Below are positions 56,121-64,000 of a stretch of DNA of 64,000 nucleotides, one piece after another. Made by a program: the position numbers and the translations under genes. The notes beneath the pieces were generated by a model, which did no database searches, had not been told where the DNA came from, and saw nothing but the letters and a program-made list of their open reading frames with translations. Source of the stretch: UBA9732 sp963599445 (GTDB lineage: Bacteria > Spirochaetota > Spirochaetia > Sphaerochaetales > Sphaerochaetaceae); NCBI GenBank assembly GCA_963599445.1, contig CAVBWZ010000010.1, positions 1 through 64,000 of the forward strand, given 5' to 3'. The first letter of the stretch is position 1. Every line of letters starts with the position of its first letter.

Positions 56121-57087
56121 TTCTTCGCCTCCTTAGAAGTACAAGGAACACGGGCGCTCCAAGGATAGACGTTATGATTCCAATTGGAAGCTCTGACGGA
56201 GCAGCGATGCAACGTGCAAGGATATCGGAAAGAAGGAGTATCACAGCGCCTAGGAGCATCGAGACTGGAATGAGTCGTCTGTGCTTTGCCCCAACCATAA
56301 GGCGGGCGAAATGCGGCGACATGAGTCCAACGAATCCAATGATTCCACAGAACGACACGACGACCGCTGTCAAAACCGATGCCATGGCCAAAAGCAGCAT
56401 ACGGGCGCCCCTCGCATCCAAACCGCTTGATATGGCCGTACTGTCATCCAAAAGCAATACATCCAAGACCGATGCCTTTGCCATAAGCACAACAGACGAG
56501 ACTACGACCACAGCTGCAAGCACTGCAGCCCTAGGCCAGGACGATCCATTCAAGCTTCCCATTGTCCAGTATAGGACAGTGTCAAGCTGTCTTTTTCCAA
56601 GATATATCGTAAGGGTGGTAAGGGCGCTCAGCAGGAAGTTCACAGCTATTCCACTGAGAAGAAGCCTGTTGTGGTCTCCCTTCGCCGTTGCAAACAGCAT
56701 TGCCGTAGTGCAGATCGAACCAATGAGAGCCGCAAACGTGTTTCCCATTCCAAATGAGAGCAGCATATTGAATCCTATGATACAGGATGCTCCGGATGAG
56801 ACACCTAGAATGTAGGAGTCAGCCATGGGATTTCTGAAAACGCTTTGGAACACAAGGCCACCAATGGCCAATGCACTTCCGGCAAGGGCGGCGCATATCA
56901 CACGTGGAAACCGTATGCTCCTGATTATATAGACTGCGCTCTGCGATACGTTGGAGCGACCAATTCCAAATATAGCTTCGACTACGGAGGAAAGCGGGAT
57001 TCCAACGGATCCAATGCACACACCAACGATGACAAGTGCAACCAGCAGCACAATGAGCAGGGCAGTGCAAAGCGCAGTCTTCTTCAT
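56110..57087 (-). CDS. btuC: cobalamin ABC transporter permease (FecCD family)
   Basis: This 325 aa permease has about nine to ten helices and FecCD motifs such as RFPRVICAALAGSALAIGG, GVSSGAS and VSFCGIIGFVGLMSPHFARL. It forms the membrane channel with BtuD. No Shine-Dalgarno site is evident, but it follows btuF by 20 bases. Confidence 0.92.
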   Translation of the reverse strand: MKKTALCTALLIVLLVALVIVGVCIGSVGIPLSSVVEAIFGIGRSNVSQSAVYIIRSIRFPRVICAALAGSALAIGGLVFQSVFRNPMADSYILGVSSGASCIIGFNMLLSFGMGNTFAALIGSICTTAMLFATAKGDHNRLLLSGIAVNFLLSALTTLTIYLGKRQLDTVLYWTMGSLNGSSWPRAAVLAAVVVVSSVVLMAKASVLDVLLLDDSTAISSGLDARGARMLLLAMASVLTAVVVSFCGIIGFVGLMSPHFARLMVGAKHRRLIPVSMLLGAVILLLSDILARCIAAPSELPIGIITSILGAPVFLVLLRRRRNGF

Positions 57088-57107
57088 GGTCTAAAAACCT
57101 GATTCTT

Positions 57108-57983
57108 TTAGAAGAGCTCAGGGTACAGAAGCTTTGCAATCTCTTCGATTGTATCGGCTGTTCTTATGCCCTGCCTTTCGGCTGCATCTCCGTTTATTGC
57201 ATAGACGTGGGCAAGGACGCTTGCACCAAGCTTGGAATATGGCTCAGTCGTTGTGAAGGCAAGGATATCGGCCTCTGAATCGGAATAGGAATAGCGTGGA
57301 AGGAGGACTACGTCAGGATCCTGTGAGATGAGAAGCTCCTTGCTTATGGACCAGCTTGTAGCGTCCTTTGCTGCGTTGACGGCACCAGCTGCTTCAAGTA
57401 CGCCTTCAAGGTACGTGTCGCCTGTTGCAGCGAAGTCGCCCCAGTCGCCCCATGAGATGATGTAGACAGCGCTCTTCTTCTGGTCTTCAGGAATCTTGGA
57501 TGTAATCTCTGTCACAGCATCGATTCTGCTCTTCATGTCGGAAACGACCTGCTTTGCTTCCTCTGTCTTTCCAATTGCATCGCCGACTTCCTGGATGAGT
57601 TCGAACGTTCCGTCAAGGCTTTCCTCCTTGAGTATCTGGATGGCCTTGATTCCAGCATTGTTGAGACCTTCGATGAAGCTGGGGTCGACTATGGACGATG
57701 CTATTGCAATCGTTGGTTCAAGGGATACGACGAGCTCAAGGTTCGGTTCCCAAAGGGTTCCTATGCTTGCAACATCCAAGGCCTGTTCAGGATAGTTGCA
57801 GTAGTCGGTTCTTCCAACAAGCTCGTCACCGGCTCCAAGTGCATAGATTATCTCCGTTACGTTTGGAGCAAGGGAGACGATTCTGATCTCATCGTTGGTG
57901 GAAGATGCTTCAAGCTGTGCCTGTGCGAAGATTGGTGCGACAAGACAAAGCGCCGTAAGTAGGATGGCTAGGATTTTTTTCAT
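57108..57983 (-). CDS. btuF: cobalamin-binding lipoprotein or periplasmic protein
   Basis: This 291 aa protein has a signal peptide (KKILAILLTALCLVAPIFAQA) with no clear lipobox Cys, so it is probably periplasmic. The periplasmic-binding core shows RIVSLAPNVTEIIYALGAG and VGRTDYCNYPEQ, typical of BtuF/FhuD-like proteins. GGAGGGG selects the ATG at 57983. The cobalamin riboswitch lies directly upstream. Confidence 0.92.
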   Translation of the reverse strand: MKKILAILLTALCLVAPIFAQAQLEASSTNDEIRIVSLAPNVTEIIYALGAGDELVGRTDYCNYPEQALDVASIGTLWEPNLELVVSLEPTIAIASSIVDPSFIEGLNNAGIKAIQILKEESLDGTFELIQEVGDAIGKTEEAKQVVSDMKSRIDAVTEITSKIPEDQKKSAVYIISWGDWGDFAATGDTYLEGVLEAAGAVNAAKDATSWSISKELLISQDPDVVLLPRYSYSDSEADILAFTTTEPYSKLGASVLAHVYAINGDAAERQGIRTADTIEEIAKLLYPELF

Positions 57984-58019
57984 AACAAACCCCTCCAGTA
58001 TAAGATGATAGGGGTTTGT

Positions 58020-58220
58020 ACATACCCCTGGGCCCATACACCGTGGACCCGGCCCCAAGGCCAATAGGCTACATGTCCAAGAGGTCTCCTGGCTCGGAGG
58101 ACTTCATCTGAACCTTCCCGGATCTCTCCAGTGGTTGACTACAGATGCACACCTCCATACAGTGGCGGGACCGCACCGGCCTTGAACCGGTTTCCCTTGT
58201 TTGGACATTAGTGTTACCGC
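58020..58220 (-). ncRNA. cobalamin riboswitch
   Basis: On the minus strand the leader contains the B12 box GCCACTGTAT (about 58170-58160), the preceding GCGGTCCC, the AGCCAGGAGACC segment (about 58096-58085), and a G/C-rich pairing region close to the btuF ribosome site. These are the conserved elements of the class-I cobalamin riboswitch. It should shut off btuFCD when B12 is plentiful. Confidence 0.93.
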
Positions 58221-58225
58221 CATTG

Positions 58226-58254
58226 ACTATAGGTTGGACGTTGTCTTGTGTCAA
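58226..58254 (-). promoter_or_regulatory. btu operon promoter
   Basis: On the minus strand, consensus TTGACA (58254-58249), 17 bases, TATAGT (58231-58226), just upstream of the riboswitch. Confidence 0.8.
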
Positions 58255-58299
58255 GTTTGGATTGATAACATGGCAACAATTGATATATGATTTCACACT

Positions 58300-58746
58300 A
58301 TGGAAAAGATAGATATCTTCACAGATGGCGGATGCTCTGGAAACCCAGGTCCAGGCGGCTGGGCCTTCGTTGCTTTGGACAATGGAAACCTTCTTTCGTA
58401 TTCAAGCGGAGGCGATGCTCAGACCACGAACAACAAGATGGAGCTCACGGCCGTCATAAGGGCCCTTGAAACGTGTCAGGTACTGGAAGCCAAGCAGGTC
58501 TGCATATCCACGGACAGCCAGTATGTGAAGAACGGCATAACGACATGGATCCACAACTGGAAGCGCAATGGATGGAGGACCGCATCCAAGGATCCTGTGA
58601 AGAACAAGGAACTATGGGAGGAGCTGGACGCCCTTTCCAATGTGTTCGACATAAAGTGGGTGTGGGTGAAGGGCCATGCGGGGATAAAGTACAACGAAAT
58701 GTGCGACTCCTTGGTACGCAAGGAAATGGAGAAGTTCACAAAATGA
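58300..58746 (+). CDS. rnhA: ribonuclease HI
   Basis: This 148 aa enzyme degrades RNA in RNA-DNA hybrids. The catalytic residues D9 (FTDGGCSGN), E48 (NNKMELTAV), D72 (STDSQY) and D136 and the His loop residue H126 are present. No Shine-Dalgarno site; TTGATA-18-TATGAT ends eight bases before the ATG. It overlaps the chromate transporter gene by ATGA. Confidence 0.95.
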   Translation: MEKIDIFTDGGCSGNPGPGGWAFVALDNGNLLSYSSGGDAQTTNNKMELTAVIRALETCQVLEAKQVCISTDSQYVKNGITTWIHNWKRNGWRTASKDPVKNKELWEELDALSNVFDIKWVWVKGHAGIKYNEMCDSLVRKEMEKFTK

Positions 58747-59321
58747 ACGACTCGACAGGGTCTCAGCCAAAACCATCGCTTTGGGAGCTTTTCACGGCGT
58801 TTGCCCGCATAGGGGTGCTCACATTCGGAGGTGGGGTGGCCATGCTTCCTATGCTTGAAAAGGAATGCATAGAGAACCACCAATGGGCCACGGAAGATGA
58901 AATGATAGACTATTTCGCCGTTGGTCAGTGCACTCCCGGAGTCATCGCCGTCAACACGGCGACATTCATAGGCTACAAGACACGGGGTACAGTTGGAGGC
59001 ATAGTGGCGACGCTGGGAGTCGTGTTCCCATCCTTCGTGATAATAGTCGCAATGGCATCGGTCTTGAAGATGTTCAAGGACAACGTGTATGTGATGAAGG
59101 CTTTCTCCGGTATACGGGTTGCCGTGTGCGCACTTATGCTTTCCGCAGTGCTGAGGCTTGCAAGAAAGGCCGTCACAAGCATTCCAACGGCTGTCGTCGC
59201 CGTGGTTTCGTTCCTACTTCAGGTATTTCTTGGAATCTCGCCTGTCTTCATAGTCATTGGAGGAATAGCCATTGGACTTTCTGTGTTCGCCTTTGGAAAA
59301 GGGAAGGGGGAGCGTCGGTGA
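58743..59321 (+). CDS. chrA: chromate transporter, half 1
   Basis: This 192 aa membrane protein of the short (half-size) CHR family has FARIGVLTFGGGVAMLPMLE and the GVIAVNTATFIGYK motif, with about five helices. Short CHR proteins work as pairs. The ATG overlaps the rnhA stop, and the GTG of the second half overlaps its own stop. Confidence 0.9.
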   Translation: MNDSTGSQPKPSLWELFTAFARIGVLTFGGGVAMLPMLEKECIENHQWATEDEMIDYFAVGQCTPGVIAVNTATFIGYKTRGTVGGIVATLGVVFPSFVIIVAMASVLKMFKDNVYVMKAFSGIRVAVCALMLSAVLRLARKAVTSIPTAVVAVVSFLLQVFLGISPVFIVIGGIAIGLSVFAFGKGKGERR

Positions 59322-59851
59322 TTTACCTCAGCCTTTTCTGGGAGTTCTTCAAAGTTGGGCTTTTCGCCGTTGGTGGTGGAATGGCCACCATTCCCTTTCT
59401 CATGGACATGAGCGCCAGAACAGGTTGGTTCACCACAAGTGAGCTTGCAGACATGATCGCCGTCTCCGAATCCACCCCAGGTCCAATGGGTGTGAACATG
59501 GCGACATACGTTGGCTATGAAACAAGCGGAATATTTGGTGCTCTCAGCTCAACGATTGGACTTATTGCCCCATCTGTCTTGATAATACTTGTCATAGCAA
59601 GGCTTTTGTTGAAGTTCCATGAAAACCCTTTGGTGAAGACAAGCTTCTCGTACCTTAGACCTGCTGTGATTGGACTCATTTCGTATGCACTATACGAAGT
59701 GGCGCGTCTGACATTTGTGGGAGCGAACGGACTCATGGCTTTGCCTTGCGTGGCCTGCATCATAATGCTCGTTGCAATGTACAAATTCAAGAAGATCCAT
59801 CCTATCGTATGGATTGGACTTGGAGCTGTGTTCGGATTAGTCTTCCTTTGA
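59318..59851 (+). CDS. chromate transporter, half 2
   Basis: This 177 aa partner starts at a GTG that overlaps the first half's stop (GTGA) and has FKVGLFAVGGGMATIPFL and ESTPGPMGVNMATYVGY. The GPxGVNxAT and GVIAVNTAT motifs differ between the halves, as in other split pairs of opposite topology. The physiological substrate is unknown; chromate export is shown for a few members only. Confidence 0.9.
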   Translation: MIYLSLFWEFFKVGLFAVGGGMATIPFLMDMSARTGWFTTSELADMIAVSESTPGPMGVNMATYVGYETSGIFGALSSTIGLIAPSVLIILVIARLLLKFHENPLVKTSFSYLRPAVIGLISYALYEVARLTFVGANGLMALPCVACIIMLVAMYKFKKIHPIVWIGLGAVFGLVFL

Positions 59852-60445
59852 AGAATCCGTATTCGAGGAGTCTGTATTTGGAGAATTCAAAGGGGACTTC
59901 ATGAGACCAAGAACCTCTGAAGTCCGGTAGCCTTGGTTCCATAGTATCGTTGCCTGCTCGACAGCCTTTTCCTGTTCCTGCATCGTCGTATAGAGGGAAA
60001 TCAGCTCTTTTCGTGTGGCAGTGACATATGGGTCTAGTTCAAGGACTTCAAGATATGACGATGCGGCATCGTTTAGTCTTTCAAGCTCAATATAGTACTT
60101 AGCCTGTGCCTTCTTGAACGCAAGGACATGAGGGAAGTTCTCAAACCCTTCCTGACACAGCAGAGCCGCATGTTCATAATCCCCGCTGTACGCAGTAAGC
60201 AAAGCCTTGTTGTAGAGAAGTCTGTAATCGTAGATCTGATTGAGGGCCCTGTCATAGACATCGATGGCTTCTTCCAGACGCCCACGACTGCGGTATTCCT
60301 CTGCAAGTTCAACCGCAGCCTTGACGACTTGGTCATCGCCATTGGATGCAGCCGTCGCACACCCACACAACAGGAACGCCACGACTGCAACGATCAATGC
60401 CAATGCAAGGGATTTTGTTCTTTCAGCCAAGGACAGTCTCTTCAA
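59837..60445 (-). CDS. TPR lipoprotein
   Basis: This 202 aa protein has a signal peptide ending in the lipobox LCGC (Cys29) and then three to four TPR-like helical repeats (residues about 45-175, for example YNKALLTAYSGDYEHAA). The only start that includes the signal is TTG (60445), with AGG nine bases upstream, and it overlaps the upp stop by 23 bases. The Ser/Asn/Asp repeat at the C-terminus is low-complexity. It also overlaps the chromate gene at its 3' end. Confidence 0.82.
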   Translation of the reverse strand: MKRLSLAERTKSLALALIVAVVAFLLCGCATAASNGDDQVVKAAVELAEEYRSRGRLEEAIDVYDRALNQIYDYRLLYNKALLTAYSGDYEHAALLCQEGFENFPHVLAFKKAQAKYYIELERLNDAASSYLEVLELDPYVTATRKELISLYTTMQEQEKAVEQATILWNQGYRTSEVLGLMKSPLNSPNTDSSNTDSSKED

Positions 60446-61499
60446 TTTTCTTGACCTGAGCCCTGTATAGGTTCGTTATGTTCGCACCGTAGTCGGCTAT
60501 GAGCTGAATCATGTTCCTAGGATTTCCCGGAAGGTCCATTCCATTCAGGCGGTCGCCTGCATCTCCAAGGCCTGGAAGGATATACGCTGCATCGTTGAGG
60601 ATTGGATCCATCCACAAGGTATAGACCTCGCAGCCCTCTATGGCCCTTACGATTCTAAGGGAGCCCTTGAGTGCGGATATAACGTTTATGAACTTGACGC
60701 TCTTTGGCTTGACCCCGTTGTCCTTGAGGTATTTTACGATTGTAACCAAGGAGCCGCCTGTGGCGTTCATGGGATCCGCAAAGATGAGATCCTTTCCATC
60801 AAGTTCCTTGAGGTCGAAGAAAGACCTGTCAAGGTCAAGGACATAGTCCATGTTCCGTTCCTTCTTCGTATCGTCCCTCTTTATCTTGAAGAGTGCGAAC
60901 GGAGTCACGAAATCGTTGGAGGAGTAGTCCTGTATCTCCTTGCTTATGATCATGCTTGGAAGGAGCGCACCCCTTAGCATGACGCACATGACTGCGTTGC
61001 TTGTGAGGCTGTCGACATCAGGTATCCTATGGACTGCATAGTTCCTGCAGGGGTTCACGACAGGGGTCTTTGTGATTATGGATCTCTTCTTTGGAAGAGC
61101 GGTGTCGGCGAACACATGGGCGAAAAGAAGTTCGTATGCCCTTTGGATGTAGTACAGGAACTCCTCATGATCGGTGTTGGGGTCTCTAAGCTTTGCAATG
61201 AGACGGCTCGCCGCACCATGCTGCTCCTGAGGGGATTCGAAGCAGTAGACATGTATGGAAGGCTCCTGAGAAACCACCTCCTCAAGGTAAGCACCAATCT
61301 CCGCAGATGACTTCACCAAATCATCCTCGGCCTTGGCTTTGTTCTGGACAGTGTCCTCGGACTCGATCCTAGCACAAGCGTCAAGCGACTTCTCGTAGAG
61401 CTTTCTCACATGCTCTATCTTTGCTTTGTCGTCATCCTTTAGGAAACCGTCCAAATCCGTTGCGTGGAGTATGACCTTCCTGCCTTCCTTTGCGTTCAT
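60423..61499 (-). CDS. upp: uracil phosphoribosyltransferase with long N-terminal extension
   Basis: This 358 aa protein has a C-terminal UPRT domain of normal length (about 150-358) with RGALLP (176-181), the PRPP loop DPMNATGGS (242-250) and the uracil-binding YILPGLGDAGDR near 325. The first 150 residues form a mostly helical region not present in E. coli Upp, whose function is unknown. It salvages uracil to UMP. GGAGGG precedes the start. Confidence 0.88.
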   Translation of the reverse strand: MNAKEGRKVILHATDLDGFLKDDDKAKIEHVRKLYEKSLDACARIESEDTVQNKAKAEDDLVKSSAEIGAYLEEVVSQEPSIHVYCFESPQEQHGAASRLIAKLRDPNTDHEEFLYYIQRAYELLFAHVFADTALPKKRSIITKTPVVNPCRNYAVHRIPDVDSLTSNAVMCVMLRGALLPSMIISKEIQDYSSNDFVTPFALFKIKRDDTKKERNMDYVLDLDRSFFDLKELDGKDLIFADPMNATGGSLVTIVKYLKDNGVKPKSVKFINVISALKGSLRIVRAIEGCEVYTLWMDPILNDAAYILPGLGDAGDRLNGMDLPGNPRNMIQLIADYGANITNLYRAQVKKIEETVLG

Positions 61500-61622
61500 T
61501 ATGCGCCCTCCGAGCTATTTTTGCTAAATAATATAGCAGCACTTGAATTTACACAACACGGTTTTTCTGCTAGTATGAAGCCATCTGCAGGTTGCTCTAC
61601 CTGTAGTGTTAGGAGGCTTCCA

Positions 61623-62255
61623 ATGAAAATGGTTTTTTTAGGCCCTCCCGGAGCAGGGAAGGGAACCGTAGCCGCTGCAGCCAAGGATTACTATGGAATC
61701 CCACACATTTCTACAGGTGACCTTTTCCGCAGCAACATAAAGAACGAAACCGAGCTTGGACTCAAGGTCAAATCCATCCTTGCATCAGGCGGTTTGGTTC
61801 CAGACAGCATCACGATTGAAATGGTCCGCAACAGACTGGCTGAGCCCGATTGTGAGAAGGGCTTCATCCTTGACGGCTTTCCACGCACAATCCCACAGGC
61901 CGATGCCCTTGCGGAGATGGTCGACCTCGATGCTGTAGTGGATTTCCAGATCTCCTCAGAGGAAGTCGTCGAAAGGCTCTCAGGACGCAGGATGTGTCCA
62001 TCCACAGGTAGAATCTACCACATAGTATTCAACCCTCCAAAAGTGGAAGGCAAGGACGATGAGACAGGCGAAGAACTCATTCAGAGAGAGGACGACAAGG
62101 AAGAGGCAATCAAGCACCGCCTTGATGTCTACACCCAGCAGACCGAGCCCCTTATCAACTACTACAAGGCAAAGGGACTTATAAGGGAGGTCAAGACGAA
62201 CAACGACCTCACACCTTCCCAGGTCTTCGAGCTTACAAGAAAAGCCCTTTCGTAA
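61623..62255 (+). CDS. adk: adenylate kinase
   Basis: This 211 aa kinase has the P-loop GPPGAGKGT (7-15), the DGFPRT segment and a LID region beginning CPSTGRIYHIVFNPPK, without the four zinc cysteines of Gram-positive forms. It interconverts ATP, ADP and AMP. GGAGG before ATG 61623 settles the start; the frame is open 53 codons further upstream. Confidence 0.96.
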   Translation: MKMVFLGPPGAGKGTVAAAAKDYYGIPHISTGDLFRSNIKNETELGLKVKSILASGGLVPDSITIEMVRNRLAEPDCEKGFILDGFPRTIPQADALAEMVDLDAVVDFQISSEEVVERLSGRRMCPSTGRIYHIVFNPPKVEGKDDETGEELIQREDDKEEAIKHRLDVYTQQTEPLINYYKAKGLIREVKTNNDLTPSQVFELTRKALS

Positions 62256-62290
62256 CATAGTTCTGTAATTGCAGAGCAACTTCGTTTTTG

Positions 62291-62320
62291 ACCGTGCATG
62301 TTTCCGTGCACGGTTTTTTT
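62291..62320 (+). terminator. adk terminator
   Basis: ACCGTGCA pairs with TGCACGGT and is followed by seven T. Confidence 0.9.
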
Positions 62321-62322
62321 AA

Positions 62323-62474
62323 CTTATTACACTCACTACTGTTACTAAGCTCACTACGCTCACTAAACCCGCAAAGCGCACTACCCACTAATGCGCTTTA
62401 ATCTTTCAACATTAAACCGTAGTAGTGGGAGTAGTAGGGGTAGTGAGCTTAATGGGTGCAGTGCGTGTAGTAAG
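62323..62474. repeat. long imperfect inverted repeat with CTCACTA-type motifs
   Basis: The left part (from CTTATTACACTCACT at 62323) and the right part (ending CACGCACT..TAAG reading outward, 62474) align as inverted copies over about 35-40 bases, sharing TAAGCTCACTAC. An inner hairpin AAAGCGC/GCGCTTT (62373-62379/62393-62399) lies between them. The whole segment is made of variants of CTCACTA/GTAGTG. Confidence 0.65.
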
Positions 62475-62491
62475 GGATATAAAAGAGAAGA

Positions 62492-62509
62492 GCTCCCCAA
62501 AAGGGGAGC
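62492..62509 (-). terminator. terminator of the BMP lipoprotein gene
   Basis: GCTCCCC-TTTT-GGGGAGC on the minus strand, followed by TCTTCTCTTTT. Confidence 0.85.
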
Positions 62510-62534
62510 CCGGTGAACACGGTTCAAATTGCAA

Positions 62535-63758
62535 TCAATATGCAGCGTTGAGCCATGTGATTCCGTCGATGACTGCTGTGAGGTATGGAGCACTCTGGAA
62601 TTCCGGATAGGATTCGTGGAATACGCCGTCCCATACTGCTTCGCAGGAATCAGCCGTGAAGTCTCCGTCCGTATCGACTGCGAATGCGTGATCAAGGGTT
62701 GCACCGCCGTTGACTGTGAACTTGGAGATATCAAAGACATGGAGGGTTCCAGCCTTGAAAGCTGCAGTTGCTGCATCGAGGGCTTCCTGTGTGCCAGGAG
62801 CTGCGATTGCTGTGTTGAGCTCTGTAATGACGACGTCACCTTCAGCAACAGTACCTGTCCAGTCGCTTGCATTCTCGACACCATCGATGTGGTTCTTGAT
62901 GAATGTGTAGAAATAGCGAGACCAGTCGATTCTGCAGGAGAGGAGGGAAGCGTTTGGAGCAACGTGGGTCATGTCTGTGTTGTAACCTGTGTGGAAGACA
63001 CCTGCCTTCTGGGCTGCGAGTGCTGGGGATGTCGTATCGGAGTGCTGTGAAATCATGACGCAGTCTGCATCGATGAGTGCGTTTGCAGCAGCTTCCTCAA
63101 GGGTTGCATCGCCCCATGTTCCAACGAAGTAGACCTTCATCGTTGCACTTGGACATACGCTCTTGACACCAAGGTAGTAGCCGGACATACCGGAGATGAC
63201 CTCTGCGAAGGAGTATGCACCAACGTAGCCGATCACGGCTTCCTCAGCCTTGATTCTGCCTTCGTCGATCATCTGCTGGAGCTTCATACCTGCTGCAATA
63301 CCGGCAAGATAGCGGCCTTCGTAGATGGCTGCGAATGCATTGTATGTGTTTGGGTTGTTGTCCTGCTGAGAACCGCAGTTCGTCATTCCAACGAACTTGA
63401 CATCTGGATAATCCTTTGCAGCCTCAAGCATGAATGGCTCGAATCCGTAGCTGTTGTTGAAGATTATCTCGCAGCCCTCTGCAGCAAGCTCTTCGTTGTT
63501 GTCGCGTGCAAGTGCGGACTCGGTCGTGTTCCTCTTGACAAGAAGCTCAATGTTGTAGCCTTCTGCCTTGAGCTGCTCAAGAGCCTTCTCCATGCCGTTC
63601 ATGAAGTTCCATGTGTAGCCCTGGTCCGACTCATCGTTGATGACGACGAAACCAATCTTTGTTGCCTTGTTCTCTGCCTGCTTCTCTTCAGCACCGTTTG
63701 CGAAGACAGCTGTCATGGCGAGAAGAACGATGAGGATTGCAACGATAGTTTTCTTCAT
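62535..63758 (-). CDS. BMP/PnrA-type nucleoside-binding protein
   Basis: This 407 aa periplasmic protein has a signal peptide (KKTIVAILIVLLAMTAVFA) without lipobox Cys, so it may be soluble. The BMP core shows GFVVINDESDQGYTWNFMNGM, a family start motif, and GYVGAYSF. Relatives bind purine nucleosides (Treponema PnrA) and feed an ABC permease. The gene tail at the window end is a plausible partner. The leader has a promoter at 63832-63859 and a hairpin. Confidence 0.88.
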   Translation of the reverse strand: MKKTIVAILIVLLAMTAVFANGAEEKQAENKATKIGFVVINDESDQGYTWNFMNGMEKALEQLKAEGYNIELLVKRNTTESALARDNNEELAAEGCEIIFNNSYGFEPFMLEAAKDYPDVKFVGMTNCGSQQDNNPNTYNAFAAIYEGRYLAGIAAGMKLQQMIDEGRIKAEEAVIGYVGAYSFAEVISGMSGYYLGVKSVCPSATMKVYFVGTWGDATLEEAAANALIDADCVMISQHSDTTSPALAAQKAGVFHTGYNTDMTHVAPNASLLSCRIDWSRYFYTFIKNHIDGVENASDWTGTVAEGDVVITELNTAIAAPGTQEALDAATAAFKAGTLHVFDISKFTVNGGATLDHAFAVDTDGDFTADSCEAVWDGVFHESYPEFQSAPYLTAVIDGITWLNAAY

Positions 63759-63831
63759 ACTTATTTTTCTCCTTTTTTTGTTAGGGTAGCGGCCCCTAAT
63801 TCCTTAGACTGTGTGGAAAGTCCACTCTTAG

Positions 63832-63859
63832 AGTTTAGCACAGTTTCACAAGTTCGCAA
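63832..63859 (-). promoter_or_regulatory. promoter of the BMP gene
   Basis: On the minus strand, TTGCGA (63859-63854), 16 bases, TAAACT (63837-63832). The leader contains GTGGA..TCCAC and TTAGGG..CCCTAA stem candidates. Confidence 0.6.
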
Positions 63860-63894
63860 GAAAAAAACACATTTTTGTTGCCGTTTGTTGCAAT

Positions 63895-63924
63895 AAAAAA
63901 GACGGCCTGCATAAACAGGCCGTC
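63895..63924 (-). terminator. terminator of the gene entering from the right
   Basis: GACGGCCTG and CAGGCCGTC pair perfectly; on the minus strand TTTTTT follows. Confidence 0.9.
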
Positions 63925-63945
63925 CAAACAAGGCGAATGAAACCT

Positions 63946-64000
63946 CTATCTTTCCTCTCTGAAGTAGTTTACTCCAAGGGATGCAGGTGGCTGCTTGTCC
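63946..64000 (-). CDS. partial CDS, C-terminus only
   Basis: The minus strand reads DKQPPASLGVNYFREER and stops at 63946-63948, just before a strong terminator. Only 17 codons are in the window, and the protein cannot be named. Its position directly upstream of the nucleoside-type BMP gene suggests an ABC transporter component. Confidence 0.55.
   Translation of the reverse strand, partial: DKQPPASLGVNYFREER

Noticed and set aside
62381..62962. 193-codon minus-strand frame
   Set aside because: It overlaps the BMP gene on the same strand in another frame and reads through the inverted repeat.

Overview
This window looks like a chromosomal segment of an anaerobic, probably host-associated spirochaete of the Treponema/Sphaerochaeta type. 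The evidence is the gene set, not a search: a pyrophosphate-dependent phosphofructokinase, a type III glutamine synthetase, a PnrA/TmpC-like nucleoside-binding lipoprotein family member, ThrH in place of ThrB, BspA/InlB-type surface repeats, and PD-(D/E)XK (Rpn) putative transposases. Most housekeeping genes have clear Shine-Dalgarno sites. A run of 10 N at 26824-26833 shows that this is a scaffold from a draft or metagenome assembly.

Layout. 1-4200 is an accessory block: a broken Rpn nuclease, a reverse transcriptase of the diversity-generating-retroelement (DGR) type, an intact Rpn nuclease, a stump of a second reverse transcriptase gene, and an AAA ATPase with upstream palindromes. 4260-14330 holds secA and then a co-directional cluster cvpA-holB-histidine kinase-sigma54 response regulator-dinG-winged helix protein. 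14470-20870 holds groES, a LUD protein, a PLP decarboxylase, PPi-PFK, a YaiI protein, purine nucleoside phosphorylase and ferritin. 21100-27330 is mostly accessory: Fic, corrinoid adenosyltransferase, the second Rpn copy, an XRE regulator, a 5'-truncated BspA-like gene, a lipoprotein and the assembly gap.

27330-35230 contains a radical SAM protein and the aspartate-to-threonine pathway as two divergent units, thrR-like/thrC/thrH and hom/lysC/asd, with a palindrome lying over both promoters. 35230-38680 is another AT-rich accessory patch (tandem repeats, Fic, low-molecular-weight phosphatase, AAA ATPase). 38690-42180 encodes a beta-CASP RNase, Maf and a MATE exporter. 42320-46350 is a molybdenum operon (moeA-like, mog, modABC). 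glnN and a third ATPase follow. 50250-52960 has an acyl-CoA ligase with an E2-like acyltransferase. 53116-61500 includes xth, a CYTH protein, a cobalamin-riboswitch-controlled btuFCD operon, rnhA, a split chromate transporter and an extended uracil phosphoribosyltransferase. The window ends with adk, a nucleoside-type BMP lipoprotein and the tail of a further minus-strand gene.

The most interesting points are: (1) an orphan DGR-type reverse transcriptase without TR, VR or avd, plus a duplicated promoter and 5' end of a second one; (2) three AAA ATPases and two Fic genes, each with its own palindromes or direct repeats around the start; (3) a recurring geometry of a -10 box 6-8 bases before ATG with no Shine-Dalgarno site, which predicts leaderless mRNAs for about eight genes including secA; (4) a 334-bp perfectly identical tract between two otherwise diverged Rpn copies; (5) a candidate ThrR operator; (6) an E2-like acyltransferase whose catalytic histidine is replaced by glutamate.
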